This document shows, one piece after another, positions 11,834-23,514 of a DNA stretch of 64,000 nt. Position 1 is the stretch's first letter. Every line of letters starts with the position of its first letter. Origin of the DNA: Diphasiastrum complanatum (Eukaryota; Streptophyta; Lycopodiopsida; Lycopodiales; Lycopodiaceae); contig CM055096.1 of the NCBI GenBank assembly GCA_029204225.1, positions 63,145,240 to 63,209,239 of the forward strand, given 5' to 3'. A program made the position numbers and the translations under genes. The notes under the pieces are model-generated. The model did not search any database, had not been told where the DNA came from, and saw only the letters and a program-made list of their open reading frames with translations.

Positions 11834-12665
11834 TGTCAGAAATGGTGAACTCCTGCAACTTTGTCGCAGCACGAACAAGCCACGAAGGTCGAACAATTCG
11901 TGACAATCAACATGACTTTGACTCGAATCACGAACGAGAACAATTTGTGACAGTCAACGTGTCTTTGAATCAAAGCACGAACGATTCGCGAATCAATCGG
12001 GAATCGCAAACACACCTCCAGGACCGCAAACCGCAAAAGGGACGCGAAACGAAAACTACGAAAAGAAACGAAAAGAACGAAAGCAAATGGGAGATTACAA
12101 AACAAACGAAGAAAAATCTTTTGCGCTGCCAGCTGGCAGCTCAACGGGCTTCACGCCCAGCTGAAACGAGTAGCAACAACAAAGACTAACTAACTAGTTG
12201 ATTAGCGTTAACTAGTCATGTGATTCGATGTTTAGCTATCTTGTAAACTCCACATAGTGGAGGTATAAACAATCCTCTCTGGATCATAATAGGATATGTG
12301 AATACAAAGATCTGTAAGAGACAGAGAGAGACATAGCGAATAGAGTAAGAAAGTAAAGACACCAAGGCTGTGCATGAAAGTCTGCCAACGAGCAGAACAC
12401 AACGAAAGAGTAGAATGTCATTCCGCCAACGAGCGAGACACTGACAAATATACTCTAAACTAAAACTAATAATTCAGTTACTCTATTTTTGTGCATCTTG
12501 TCTTGTGTTGTGTATCATGATTGCTAGAATAGAATATGTTCTGTGATGCGTAGTCGAGTGTCTGGGTTCGCACAAAAGAAAATTAAAAGACAGAAAATTG
12601 TTTGCGATAAAGAAGACGAAGTGAGGACGAACACGAATCAGTCCCATGCACGTGCTCCCGCGACA
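11834..12665 (+). repeat. 5' LTR of inner copia
   Basis: Starts TGTCAGAAATGG and ends CGCGACA just before the primer-binding site. A TATAAAC box is present near 12264. It is paired with 16748-17581. Confidence 0.92.
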
Positions 12666-12677
12666 TAGTATCAGAGC
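12666..12677 (+). other. Primer-binding site (initiator tRNA-Met type)
   Basis: TAGTATCAGAGC directly after the 5' LTR, one base different from the standard plant copia site TGGTATCAGAGC. Confidence 0.85.
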
Positions 12678-12730
12678 AGACAGGTAGTCACTACTGATAT
12701 CCCAGCAGTGATTCTTCCAGACAACACAAT

Positions 12731-13687
12731 ATGGCTACGACAATCCAGACCAGAGTAGCAATCAGTCTCGATGGTGCAAATTACAAAATCTGGAAACTCA
12801 AAATCAAAACACTCCTAAAGGACGAAGGCATCTGGTCGGTGACCGAGCTCTCAGAGGTGCAGCCTCCAGAGGGAGACCCGAGGAGAGCTGAATAGATCAG
12901 AAAGGATGAGCGCACAATGGCGATCCTTGTTTTGTCCATAAATGAAGATCTACTCATGTAGATTGATGACTACAAAAGCAGCCATGCAGCATGGGAAACA
13001 TTAAAGCAAAAGTATGAAGTGAGGACTGCAGCTTTAGTCATGCACCTTCACAGTCAACTGCAATCAACAAGGTGGGATGGCAACCAGTTGGATCAGCACG
13101 TTGAGAAGATCCGAACGATCTTCGCTCAACTCGCTGCATCAGGATAGGAGCACCAGGTCCCAGCACTACATTAGTTGATGTACTTCATGAAATCTCTACT
13201 AACATCCTATTAGCCACTGAGAATGCTCATACTGAGTCTACCAGATATGACATTCGACAAAGCAGTCAGTCTTGTCACTGATGAGAGACTGATGAGAGAC
13301 GAAGGAGAGGGAAGCAGTGATCAAGAGAAGGCTCTCTTCACAAAAGGAAAGAAGAAGAACAAAAACAAGCCACGATTCGAGAAGACGAAGTCCTTGAATC
13401 AACAATCTTCTTCCTGCGATCACTGCCACAAACCAGGCCATACAACCAACAAATGCTGGTTCAATCCAACAATACCTTGCATGCACTGCAAGAAGAAAGG
13501 GCATTTTGCATACGACTGTAGATTCAACCCAAAAAGAAAAAACAAAGCTGAAAAGACAAATATTGCAAAATCATCTAAAGATGTAGAAAGAGGGACGAAG
13601 CTTTTACGATACTCGACGAAACTTCGACAAGCTACTCCGAACATGACTATGATGTGGTCATCGATTCAGGAGAAACATCTCACATAA
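12731..13687 (+). pseudogene. Inner copia gag (capsid/nucleocapsid)
   Basis: Starts with an ATG 54 bases after the primer site. The capsid part resembles the UBN2-type gag of plant copia elements (NYKIWKLKIKTLL near the start, WDGNQLDQHV in the middle). Two CCHC zinc knuckles follow at about 13410-13515: CDHCHKPGHTTNKC and CMHCKKKGHFAYDC. The frame is broken by TAG codons, mostly where a glutamine is expected, and by a frameshift before protease. Confidence 0.88.
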
Positions 13688-16600
13688 CCTGCAACAAGAA
13701 GATCTTGATCAATTTTCACGAACTCGAAAATGATAGAGTAGTGATTCTAGGCAATGGAAGCAGACACGATGTCAAGGGCATCAGCTCTCTACAACTATGA
13801 ACACTGTCAGGCCAAGCAGAGCTGCCAGGAGCACTCTATGTGCCCTCACTCAGAAAAGATCTGCTATCTATCTCCAAGATGGCAGATCTAGGCATTCGAG
13901 TTTTGTTCGACGGCAACACTTGCCGTATGATCGAGAAGACGACAAATAAGTTGCTGACGGTCGGATGCAGAGAAGGAAACCTCTACCAGGCCAAAATAAT
14001 CAGCAACTCTGATAGCATACTAAATGCTTCAGAAAACGAAGATCAGCTCTGGCATAGGAGAATGTATCATCTGAACATGCGGAGCCTGTACGACATGAGC
14101 ACAAAGGACATTGTCACAGGTCTCAAAATATCAAGGCCCGAGGATGAGTTATGCGAAGCTTGTCAGAAAGGCAAGAAACATCGGAATCCATTCACACACG
14201 AAGGAAGAAGAGCCAAGGAAGTTCTTGAGCTTGTCCACTCTGATGTGTGTGGACCGATGGAAATAGATTCGCTCTCAGGTTCGAGATATTTTTTAACGTT
14301 CATAGATGATTACAGTCGAATGACCACGATCTACTACTTGAAGAAGAAATCTGAAGTGTTTGATTCTTTCAAAAAGTTCGTGGCATTCGCAGAGTGACAC
14401 ACCTAAAAAAGGATACAGATCCTTACATCTGACAATGGAGGTAAATACAAAAGCACAGAATTCTCAAGATTCTGCGAAGAACAGGGGATTGAACACCAAT
14501 TCACTCCTGCATACACACCAGAATACAACGGTCTGGCAGAAAGAAAAAACAGAACGCTAGTCGAAGGGGCCAGATGCATGATGACACAGGCTCAATTGCC
14601 AGGTCAATTCTGGGCCGAAGCAATAGCTGTAGCAGCACACCTACATAACTGATCAACAACGACAATGCTGTAGAACATAACACCGTACGAGATGTGGACA
14701 GGCAGAAAGCCTGATCTATCATACGCACGAGTGTTTGGATGTGTAGCATACAAGCACATTCCAAAGGAAAAGAGAAACAAGCTCGATGACAAATCCAAGC
14801 AAACAATCATGGTCGGCTACTCGAATGGAACACATGTGTACAGACTCTACGATCCAACCACGAAGAAGGTTGTATCGAGCAGAGATGTGAAGTTCAACGA
14901 GTCCACATTCCCTGGACTGAAAGACGAAAGAGGCCATGAGATCTTCACACTGCTGCCTATTCAAGAGGGAGATCGAGGACAATCATCAAATCAGAATGCA
15001 AGACCCCAGACTCCAGAATAGCAGAAAATAGAGGATCGACCCGACGAACAAAAAATGTTTGAGCAGCGACGAAACGAACCTCAAAAGTCAACAAGACAAA
15101 GAAGACCTCCAGACCGCTATTTTGACAATCTTCAATGGAGTGAAGACATGCAGTTCGAGTACTGCAGCTTCACAGAAGAGCCAGCTACATACCAAGGAGA
15201 ATTCTGAAAACAGGCAATGTCAGAAGAGATCGAGTCGATGAGGCGAAACAAGGCATGGACATTAGAGCCACTGCCAGAAAACATGAAAGTAGTTGATTGC
15301 AAATGGGTGTACAAGAAGAAGCTGAAATCAGATAGCACCATTGGCCGCTACAAAGCAAGGCTTGTTGCGAAGGGCTACACGCAGGGATATGGTGTCGTCT
15401 ATTTCGACACATATTCGCCCATGATCAAGATGACAAGCATAAGGCTACTCCTTGCATACGCCACACAATATAATTTGGAAATTCACTAGATTGACGTGAA
15501 AACAGCCTTTCTCCACGAAGATCTAGAGGAGGAAATTTTCATGAAGCAACCTGAAGGCTATGAAGACCTTGACAATAGACAATATGTCTGTCTACTGTAG
15601 GGATGCATCTATGGTCTAAAACATGCATCACGAGCTTGGTACAAAAAGCTTGATGGTCTTCTGAAGTCCCTTGACTTCAATCCTACTCAACCAGACTGTA
15701 ATGTCTACATCAAAAGAGTCGCAAAGGATTTTGTGATACTGACCATCTTCGTGGATGATTTGCTGATGATAGGAAATTCCTTGATGTTGATCAGAGACAC
15801 GAAGAGTCAGATCCCTGAAAACTACGAAATCACAGATCTTGGAGAAGCAACAAAATGCCTAGGGCAAGAGATCAGAAGAGATCGAACAAATGGCAAAATG
15901 CACTTGAGTCAATCAGAATGCGCCAAAAAAGTGCTGAAGCAGTACCACATGATGGACTGTGAAGAGAAAGCCACACCAATGATAGCTGGAGCCAAGCTCA
16001 CGAAACATGATTGCCCAAAAACAGAAGAGGAAGAACAAAAGATGGCAGGTATACCCTACCAAAACTTAATCGGTAGTCTAATGTACTTAACAATTTGTAC
16101 CAGATCCGATCTGGCCTTCTCTGTTTACGCATTGAGCCAATTCTGTTTCAATCCTAGTCTAGCAAATTGGAAAATGGCCAAACGAATCCTACAGTATCTG
16201 AAGGGTACCAGAATGTTGGATTAACCTACAGAGTTAGAAATGAAGAGAAAGGATTCGAGCTGCATCACTACAGTGATGCGAGCTGGGTGAGCTGAAAAGA
16301 TGACAACAAGTCCATTACTAGAGGATGTACAATAGCATGTGGAGCTACAATTAGCTAGTATGCAAAAAGCAAACCATGGTAGCTCAATCCTCTTGCGAAA
16401 GCTGAGTATGTCGCAGCCTTGAAAGTGGCGAATGAGGTAGTGTGGCTACAAATGATGTTGGAGGAAATCGGGATACCACAAGAGGGGCCAAGCACGATGA
16501 TGATGGACTCTCAGAGTGCCATCTATCTGTCCAAGGATCCTGTCTTCCATTCAAAGACGAAGCACATTCCTCTGAAGTACCATGATATTCGAGATTTGAT

Positions 16601-16721
16601 CTCGAAAGGAGAGCTCCAGATGCAGTTCATAAAATCAGAAAATATGATTGCAATATCTCCTCACGAAACCGCTCGACAAGCCAATCTTTACCAAACACAG
16701 AGAGACAATTGGATTAAATGA
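13640..16721 (+). pseudogene. Inner copia pol polyprotein (protease, integrase, RT, RNase H)
   Basis: Domains in order. Protease VIDSGETSHIT lies near 13660. The integrase zinc region has WHRRMYHLN and CEACQKGKKH (14045-14180); the integrase core has VHSDVCGP, IDDYSRM and a decayed DNGG segment (14230-14560). Reverse transcriptase has WTLEPLPENM, KWVYKKKLKS, RYKARLVAKGYTQ and FVDDLLMIG as active site (15250-15780). RNase H has YSDASW, AEYVA and the D in MMDSQSAIYLS (16270-16560). At least eight in-frame stops interrupt it. Most are TAG or TGA where the family has Gln or Trp, suggesting C-to-T decay at methylated CHG sites. Confidence 0.92.
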
Positions 16722-16731
16722 ACAAAGCTGT

Positions 16732-16747
16732 AAGGTTCAAGAGGGAG
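16732..16747 (+). other. Polypurine tract of inner copia
   Basis: AGGTTCAAGAGGGAG immediately before the TG of the 3' LTR; typical copia layout. Confidence 0.85.
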
Positions 16748-17581
16748 TGTCAGAAATGGTGAACTCCTACAACTTTGTCGCAGCATGAACAAGCCATGAA
16801 GGTCGAACAATTCGTGACAGTCAACATGACTTTGTCTCGAAGCACGAACAAGAACAATTCGCGACAGTCAACGTGTCTTTGACTCGAAGCACGAACGATT
16901 CGCGAATCAATTGCGAATCACAAACACACCTTTAGGACCACGAACTGCAAAAGGGACGCGAAACAAGAACTACGAAAAGAAACTAAAAGAACGAAAGCAA
17001 ACAGGAGATTACGAAAAAAATCTTTCGCATTGCCAGTTGGCAGCTCAACGGGCTTCATGCCCAGCTGAAACGAGTAGCAACGATGGAGACTAACTAACTA
17101 GTTGATTAGTGTTAACTAGTCATGTGATTTGATGTTTAGCTATCTTGTAAACTCCACATAGTGGAGGTATAAACGATCCTCTCTGGATCATAATAGGATA
17201 TGTAAATACAGAGATCTGTAAGAGACAGAGAGAGACGTAGCGAATAGATAAAAAAGTAAAGACACCAAGGTTGTGCATGAAAGTCCGCCAACGAGCAGAA
17301 CATAGCGAAAGAGTAGAATGTCATTCCGCCAACGAGCGAGACACTGACGAATTCACTCTAAACTAAAATTGATAATTCAGTTACTCTATTTTCGTGCATC
17401 TTGTCTTGTGCTGTGTATCATGATTGCTATAATAGAGTATGTTATGTGATGCGTAGTCGAGTGTTTGAAATCCTATAAGGGCTTCCGCACAAAAGAAAAT
17501 TAAAAGACAGAAAATTGTTTGCGATAAAGAAGACGAGTGAGGACGAACACAAATCAGTCCCACGCACGCGCTCCCGCGACA
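16748..17581 (+). repeat. 3' LTR of inner copia
   Basis: Starts TGTCAGAAATGG and ends CGCGACA, followed by the TGACC duplication. It is similar in length to the 5' LTR, with mostly transition differences. Confidence 0.92.
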
Positions 17582-17586
17582 TGACC
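17582..17586. other. Target site duplication, right copy
   Basis: TGACC, identical to 11829-11833. Confidence 0.9.
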
Positions 17587-18450
17587 CTTTTTGTGACAGT
17601 GGATACACTCAATTTTTGGATTAAGCCAACATGAATTGACAGTATGTCCTTCGCATTTGCATCTCTCACATGTCTTCTTGTCTTCACTTTGCTATTTCGA
17701 CCTTTCTTTATTCTTCCATTTATCATTGCTGGTTCCTTCTGCTTGCTGATCACGATCTTGCTTTCGATCTGACTCCTTCTTAGGCTTGAATTGCTTCTTT
17801 GTCTTCTCCTTGTTGATGTAGAGAGCTTGGTCAGAAGCATCCTTGTGATCAAGGTGCTCTCAAGCCTCGACTTCTTCTCGAATCTCGACAATTGTCTTTT
17901 CGAGTGTCATTGTAGGATCTTTTGCGAGCAGTGTTTTGGTTGTTTGGAAGGATCTTGATAAGGCTCTCAACAGATAAGTAAGTTGCTTCTCTGTTGACAC
18001 TGCATTTTCTGTTCCAGAATTGTGTAGTGAAAGGAATAGATCCTTCATCTTTCTAATAAAGGCAGTGAGGTCTTTGCCATCCCACTGCATATTTGTCAGC
18101 TGATCTTCAAGCATCATTATCTGACTGCGTGATTTCGTCTGAAATCTTGTGAGTAGAGTATCCCACATCTCTTTTGCTTTAGAGAGTGTAGTAAGGTCAA
18201 GCGTCAGGCTATCCTCGATGTATGATGATAACAAGGCTACTGCCTTGTCATTCTTCTCTCTCCATTCACGTAGCTCCTTGCTTGTTGTGGTAGGCATCTC
18301 CTCAGTGCCATCTACCTAGGGGAATGATGCTTCTCCCTTTAGTGTTAGTGAGGTCTTAACCTTCCATGCTAGGAAGTTAGATCCTGATGAATCCAGAACT
18401 ATACAGATCTTGGATTGTATGCTACTTATTGAAGCCATTGCTCCTGAATT
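17587..18450 (-). pseudogene. Outer copia gag
   Basis: Minus-strand gag starts about 18441 with MASISSIQSK. It continues with a UBN2-like capsid (EMWDTLLTRFQ, MQWDGKDLTAFIRKMKDL, TYLLRALSRSF) through 17860 and ends with a zinc knuckle CERCKCEGHTVNSC and the first half of a second one, where the inner copia inserted. Two frameshifts are visible. A primer-site-like TATCAGATCC on the minus strand near 18500 separates gag from the 5' LTR. Confidence 0.85.
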
Positions 18451-18512
18451 TGTGTTCTCACTTGTTAATGATTCTTTGTTTGAATGCTTAGCCTCTTGGA
18501 TCTGATAGAAAT

Positions 18513-19541
18513 CTCTCGAACGATTCACGAACATTTCACAAAACTGTTCTGATCACGAATAATTTCTGCTTGAGAAGAATTCGCAATCCAGTCAAGCTCT
18601 ACAACGAAACGAAACGAAACCGAAACGAAGCAAAACTAGGCGAAAGAGAAGAATTCACGAAAAAATCAATCAGGCTCTGTAACGAGATGAAACGAAACGA
18701 AGCAAAACGAAACAAAACAAAATCTAAATGAGCTCTTAAATTGATTTACACTTGTAGCCAAGTGATCGCAAAACGAAACGAAGCGAAACATGAAGCGAAA
18801 ACATTCGCGAACAAAATCGGTTCTTGTGGAATTTAGATATGATTGCTGGTCACTCCCAACTATATCATTCCTACAATCCTCCAGAATGTAGATAGACACT
18901 GTTGATCTACGTTATAGATTATTATAGCATTCAACAAAATCAAACCAATGTGCAGAATTGAATAAACAAGTGAAACAGATACACGAATAGAGCAGACAAA
19001 TACTCATTCGAGATCATACAATCATTCAAAATAATATATGCATAACAGCTACAATATTATCTATTGATCTTTTGATTTCAAGCACTGTGCGACAGATCCA
19101 CACAGTGCATTGGCGTGAGAGAAATACAATTCTCTCACAAATAATGTCTCGCTTACTAGCAGACTTATGGATCTGCTGATCCTCTTACAAAATTGTCCCG
19201 CTCACAGGCGGACATGCATTCTGTATATTTTCATCTTACAATATTATGCATCAAGCAGAAAGCATCTAGTTCGCAAACTTTTTCATGTCGCGTCGTGTAA
19301 CTTCTAGATTAGAAAGATTAAACATCTACAACTAATCACAAATTACAAGAGTGGTAGATTAGCCACGTTCTAGAGTACTTTTGCTGATGTCATGATGTCT
19401 GATCAAATACTTGTACCCCTTGGTACTTGGCTGATCTTCTTGGTCGTTCGTGGAGCAAGAATGATTTTGTGTCACAAAACAATTTCATGTCGTGTGTTGA
19501 GAAATTGTTCGCGAACATTTTTGCTTCGTTTGTCTTTTCTG
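18513..19541 (-). repeat. 5' LTR of outer copia element
   Basis: About 1.03 kb and matches 8885-9903 by eye, including the GAAAC-rich tract (18603-18725), the segment with ACTGTGCGACAGATCCACA and the right end near TTGTCTTTTCT. Ends approximate. Confidence 0.7.
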
Positions 19542-19544
19542 TCA

Positions 19545-22140
19545 AAATCAGGATGGAAAGCTAGCAAAGCTTTGGCAATAGAAACATTTTGTTTCTTCAT
19601 AAAGGTACTCCATACTATTCTATCTTCACTTTTAGAATCTGATTGTAGGTAGTTTTCTGAGGCAGATCTTCACTCTGTATGATCCTCTCAAACTGGCTTC
19701 TTGCAACAAGGTGATGCAATGTAATGGCACTTCCCTGTGTTCTCATAGAGTTACACTCTCACAGTAGCTTCATAGATCAAGTAGCTTCATTGATCAAGTT
19801 CCTATTGAAAAGTGTAGAAGCAACCAATCAACTCTAGAAGCTTCACCCTCAAGCCAAGGAATAGGAAGCATAAAAGTAGAGTGAGAACCTGACAATGAAT
19901 CAACCATAAGATGGAGTAGTAGGATGAGTTTGGCCTCCTTATATAAGGCTTATAACCCCCTGTGCATTTATAGTAATGCAAGGTCCCAACTCCCCTATAC
20001 ATAGATTCCACTAGAATAGAGTCTCTATGCATGGATCCTCTATTCATGGAATTGCTATTGATACTCTACGCATGCACATAAAGGTCCCAAACCTTGTACT
20101 AACTCCGTTTAGTGTGTTTTGGACCTCACAAGGATATCAATTACTTTCGGGTCACGTCCAGTATGACGTGGCATAACTAATAGCTTCTTTCACTGGAGTA
20201 CCGTGTATCCAAGACTAGGAGTATACTGAATTTTATGTACTGGTCATGGACATGACACTCATTGCACTTTGAGCTTTGGAAAATAGTGAAAATCATCGAT
20301 TTTGGATTGCTAAAGTGCTTGACTTCATTCAAAGCAACAAGTAAACGAAAATTGTACGTGTGCATTGGATGTGAACCACTTCGACAAATGTCTTTTTAGG
20401 AAGGTATGAATTAGAAATGTTGCAGTCAGATCCAAAGGGCAAAAGGAAACGTTCAGCAAAGAATCAGCCATGAGTTGATGATATCAATCTTGAAGATGTG
20501 GATGTGCTTGCTTTTAATTTTGAATTGACAATGAGAAATCATCTACAAAAGTCAACAATATCAATTTTACAAGAGCATCTTGGGTTGATATGACATCCGT
20601 CGTTTTTAGCTTGACAACAATGAAGCAAAATTGCAATGCAGATTTTTTTGTTAACAATGGAAGGCGACTCATGAGAATTTATTTGTGGATTCTGACGAAG
20701 AAGATGAGTCATCAATTTTATCATCTGAAAAAGAAAGTCTTGACAATATATCAAGCATTGAGCTGAAAGGAGTTAGTGAGAACTCCATATTTGAATTGTA
20801 AAAACATAAATAAAAAATATTTTCATTGTTTTTAAGATTTTGTGCATTTTTTATGTAATATTTTAAACTTATTCTACGAGTTATTTGTAAAAAGTTGATA
20901 TAGACTAATTAGAAAGGCTAAATATTCATGTATTTTATTTACATAAAAAAAGAATTCGATTTTTTGCTTTTTATTAGAAAGTTTAATTCTTTTGGACATG
21001 GCATACTATTTTTTAAAGTCACAATGCATGTTTTTATATTGGATGTTTTTGTGAAATTTATGAAATTTTACTGACAAAAACATGTTTTAGGACAAAATTT
21101 ACAAAACTAGTAACTGAATATACAAGAGGAGAGAATCTCAAAAATTGGAAACATGAAAATAGATTTAGAGATGGGTGAGTTCAGGAGGGCATCTTGAGTT
21201 ACATTGAGCTGGTCTATGGATTCATGAGTGAAAGAGAGAGTTTTGTTCTCGGGCTATGGGCTCTAGAGTCACAAGCGAATCTTGGTCAACTTAGAGCTAT
21301 TTGAGTAGTTGGAACTTAGCTCGAATTTGTTTCTTTGTTCCAACTAGTTGCGTGATAAATGATAAATAGTTATTAGTTAGCAATTTAGCCTAGACTTTTT
21401 CATGAATTAAGATTCTTTAATCTATATTAGATTATAGGTATTAAAATTTGGGACTCATCCTCCAAGGATGAAGCTCATCATTCATAACAACATTGAGAAT
21501 TGAAACTCCCAACTCCGTGTACCAAAAGCTAGAAGTCGAGATCCAAGCTCCTCGAACTACCATGTTTTAGCCTACAACATAAAAATGTATATGGTAAAAC
21601 TTATTATTCTGAGTCATTTTAGGATACAAACTTGGATTTGAAGTTTCCAGAGGCTCCTAACCTAGAACTACCTCAAGCATGTCGATTCTACAAATCTTCG
21701 AAAACATTTAGGTGAATTTTAAATCCATAAATCTTTTTTAAATGGATCATAGATTTTCTGGCGAGCACTCCTCTAATGCGATATGCTCTTGTTCTGTACA
21801 ACGTAATGCCTTGGGCTCAGGTGTCCTTTATATTTTGGGACCACCTCCAGGAGCATAATGTCCATCCAATCTTCTCTTTCCTAGGAATTTGTCATTCTCT
21901 CTTTACGGAATGCACGTTCTCTTTCCTCTCTTCGGTGGAATGCACGTTCTCTCTCCTCTCTTCGGTGGAATGCACGTTCTATCTCCTCTCTTCGGTGGAA
22001 TGTGCATGTGCTATGTGGTAGCCCGTCATTGGCTGTCCACATCCACATTCCACGACAAATGTAAAAAAATTTGCCAAAAAAATATAAAAATATAAAAATT
22101 CCATGCGTGCAGCCTTACGGTAAGTCCGTACGGCCTGAAA
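19545..22140. other. Unassigned sequence with possible acidic-tail remnant
   Basis: No gene is recognised. Around 20400-20800 a broken plus-strand frame reads NLEDVDVLAFNFELT and later an acidic stretch. It could be the C-terminus of a decayed transposase, but this is weak. A TATATAAG box lies near 19942 on the plus strand without a supported gene. The stretch 20800-21120 is AT-rich and featureless. Confidence 0.35.
21907..22002. repeat. 30-bp minisatellite
   Basis: About three copies of a 30-bp unit starting GGAATGCACGTTCTCT and ending CTCTCTTCGGT, with few changes, then a fading fourth copy. Confidence 0.85.
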
Positions 22141-22146
22141 AAATCG

Positions 22147-22171
22147 AAAAAAAAAAAAAAAAAAAAAAAAA
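22147..22171. repeat. Poly-A tract
   Basis: 25 consecutive A residues beside the truncated diterpene synthase; could be the tail of a retroposed sequence on the plus strand. Confidence 0.8.
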
Positions 22172-22239
22172 CTAACTAGTCCACGTGTACAGCCAAAAAA
22201 AATAAAAAATAAAAAACCTTAGCACAATGGCATTATGTA

Positions 22240-22338
22240 GGGGAAGGCCCAAAGTCCTCGGGCCTTCCTTGCTGGTCGGGGCCTGCCCTCGGGCTCCTGG
22301 CCTCCGGAGAGGGCCTCCCAGCAAGGAAGGCCTTCCCC
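22240..22338. repeat. GC-rich foldback
   Basis: Long inverted repeat: GGGGAAGGCC (22240-22249) plus GGCCTTCCTTGCTGG (22261-22275) pair with 22318-22338, leaving a 15-base bulge. It is strikingly GC-rich against AT-rich surroundings. It lies downstream of the last visible diterpene synthase exon. Confidence 0.8.
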
Positions 22339-22473
22339 CAACGGAACCGTAATTTTTTTTTAGTGATTACGGGTTTGCTTTACTTTAAGCCAACATTGAC
22401 GAAGTTAAATTCTAACCCTCCTTGAAATCGCAAGAGTAATTGCTCGTGCCACTAGAAAGAAGAGGATTATTAC

Positions 22474-23507
22474 CTGCATTTTTGAACCTCCGGAGAATTG
22501 TGTTGAGAAAGTCGAGGCATTTCTGATTACCGGTGTGCATGAGCACGCAAGCCGTGGACGCAGGTGAGTTCAGGAAGGAGCCATTTTTGTGTTGGAGATT
22601 CAAGATCCTAGTCCAGTCCACCAAGCTTTCCAGTCCCTCCAAGGAATAGAGAATTGTGGTGGGATGAGTGTGGAAATAATCGATAGAAATCCTGTTTTAC
22701 AAAAGCAAATTAATATTCTTTTTGATTCAGAAGCGTAGGAATTTTTTTTGAAGGATTGATGGAAGATGGGGAGATGCGAACCTGCGTAGTTTGTTTTCTC
22801 GAGCTTCCTTGATGCGTGCAATGAAGAGCACATGGTAAGGAAGTTCCAGTCCCATTTGCTTAGATTTTTCAAGCATTGAAATGAAACAAATCTCAAATCC
22901 AGCCGGCATGTAAGCTGCTGCCTCATCCTCCATTGTCTCTATATGCTTGGAGATGAAAGCCAGACCTATTACACAAACACACGCACACATTACCTGGATG
23001 AAGCTTCAATACTTGGCGATGTGTCCAACAATTTCGCATTGCAACTGGGATCTTTATGTATATCTCATCTGCGTTACCTCTCTTCATATTCTCTTCGCCT
23101 ACTTCCCATCTTTTGAGGGCTAAAATGCAAGCGAGTGTGTTTAAAACTCTATCATAGGCAAGGAAGAGCTCCGTCTCTCCCCACGATCCATCCTCCAGCT
23201 GATTGTCCACGATCCACTGAACAGTCAGAGGAAACTGTGGAGCGCCAGATCCATCTAGAGCTGACACACGTGCAACCCAGGCGGTGTCGTACGCCGATAC
23301 AGCTGTGGCACCGTCACCCATCGTTCTGAACATGCTTCGAACCTCTTCGATCAAGGTGTTTATTTTCTCTTCTTCGGTGGATTCGTCATAGTCTCCTTTC
23401 AACAAGTCATGATCAGAAAGTACTTCATTCTTCCAGAAGCCGGTCTCAGGATCGTAGGATGAATGGCCGGTGGCCAAAGATTGATCAGCTGCGTGTAGCT
23501 TGTCCAT
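22474..23507 (-). CDS. Class II-type diterpene synthase, N-terminal exons only (partial)
   Basis: Three minus-strand exons join in frame: 23078-23507, 22782-22965 and 22474-22691. The introns (22966-23077, 22692-22781) have GT-AG ends. The product matches the N-terminal helical domains of copalyl diphosphate/kaurene-type synthases: SAYDTAWVARV, QLEDGSWGE, YMPAGFEICF, LGL-type QMGLELPYH, YSLEGLESLVDW and KNGSFLNSPASTA. These enzymes cyclise geranylgeranyl diphosphate in plastids for gibberellin or resin diterpenes. The catalytic DxDD (class II) and DDxxD (class I) regions lie downstream and are not in the window. An in-frame stop occurs five codons before the start Met, so no transit peptide is visible. 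After 22474 a donor GTAATAATCC is present, but no fourth exon is found. Either the gene is truncated or intron 3 runs past the window's left end. Confidence 0.85.
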
Positions 23508-23514
23508 TGATGTT

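Larger units (their letters stand above)
11834..17581 (+). mobile_element. Full-length Ty1/copia retrotransposon (inner, nested)
   Basis: A structurally complete element of 5,748 bp. It has a 5' LTR at 11834-12665, primer-binding site, gag, protease, integrase, reverse transcriptase, RNase H, polypurine tract and a 3' LTR at 16748-17581, flanked by TGACC duplications. It inserted into the gag zinc knuckle of the outer minus-strand copia: the outer gag reads CIHCHKKGH up to 17587 and resumes with the rest of the knuckle at 11828. Many in-frame stops make it non-autonomous now. The LTRs differ by about 8% over the first 350 bases by rough eye count, so the insertion is not recent. Confidence 0.95.
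8885..19541 (-). mobile_element. Minus-strand copia element split by a nested copia
   Basis: An older Ty1/copia element reads right to left. Its two LTR copies are about 18513-19541 (5') and 8885-9903 (3'), similar throughout by eye. Gag lies at 17587-18450 and protease/integrase plus the first part of reverse transcriptase at 9904-11828. The coding part is interrupted by a complete copia element at 11834-17581. The reverse transcriptase stops abruptly against the 3' LTR near 9904, so most of it and RNase H have been deleted. Frames are broken. No target duplication was found for this outer element. Confidence 0.85.

Noticed and set aside
13238-13644. Minus-strand frames across the inner copia gag
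   Set aside because: Shadows of the plus-strand zinc-knuckle gag frame.
22966-22993. A 28-base GT-AG 'mini-intron' in the diterpene synthase
   Set aside because: A donor at 23077 gives a normal 112-base intron and joins KRG to LAFISKH exactly as in the family, so the shorter intron is not needed.
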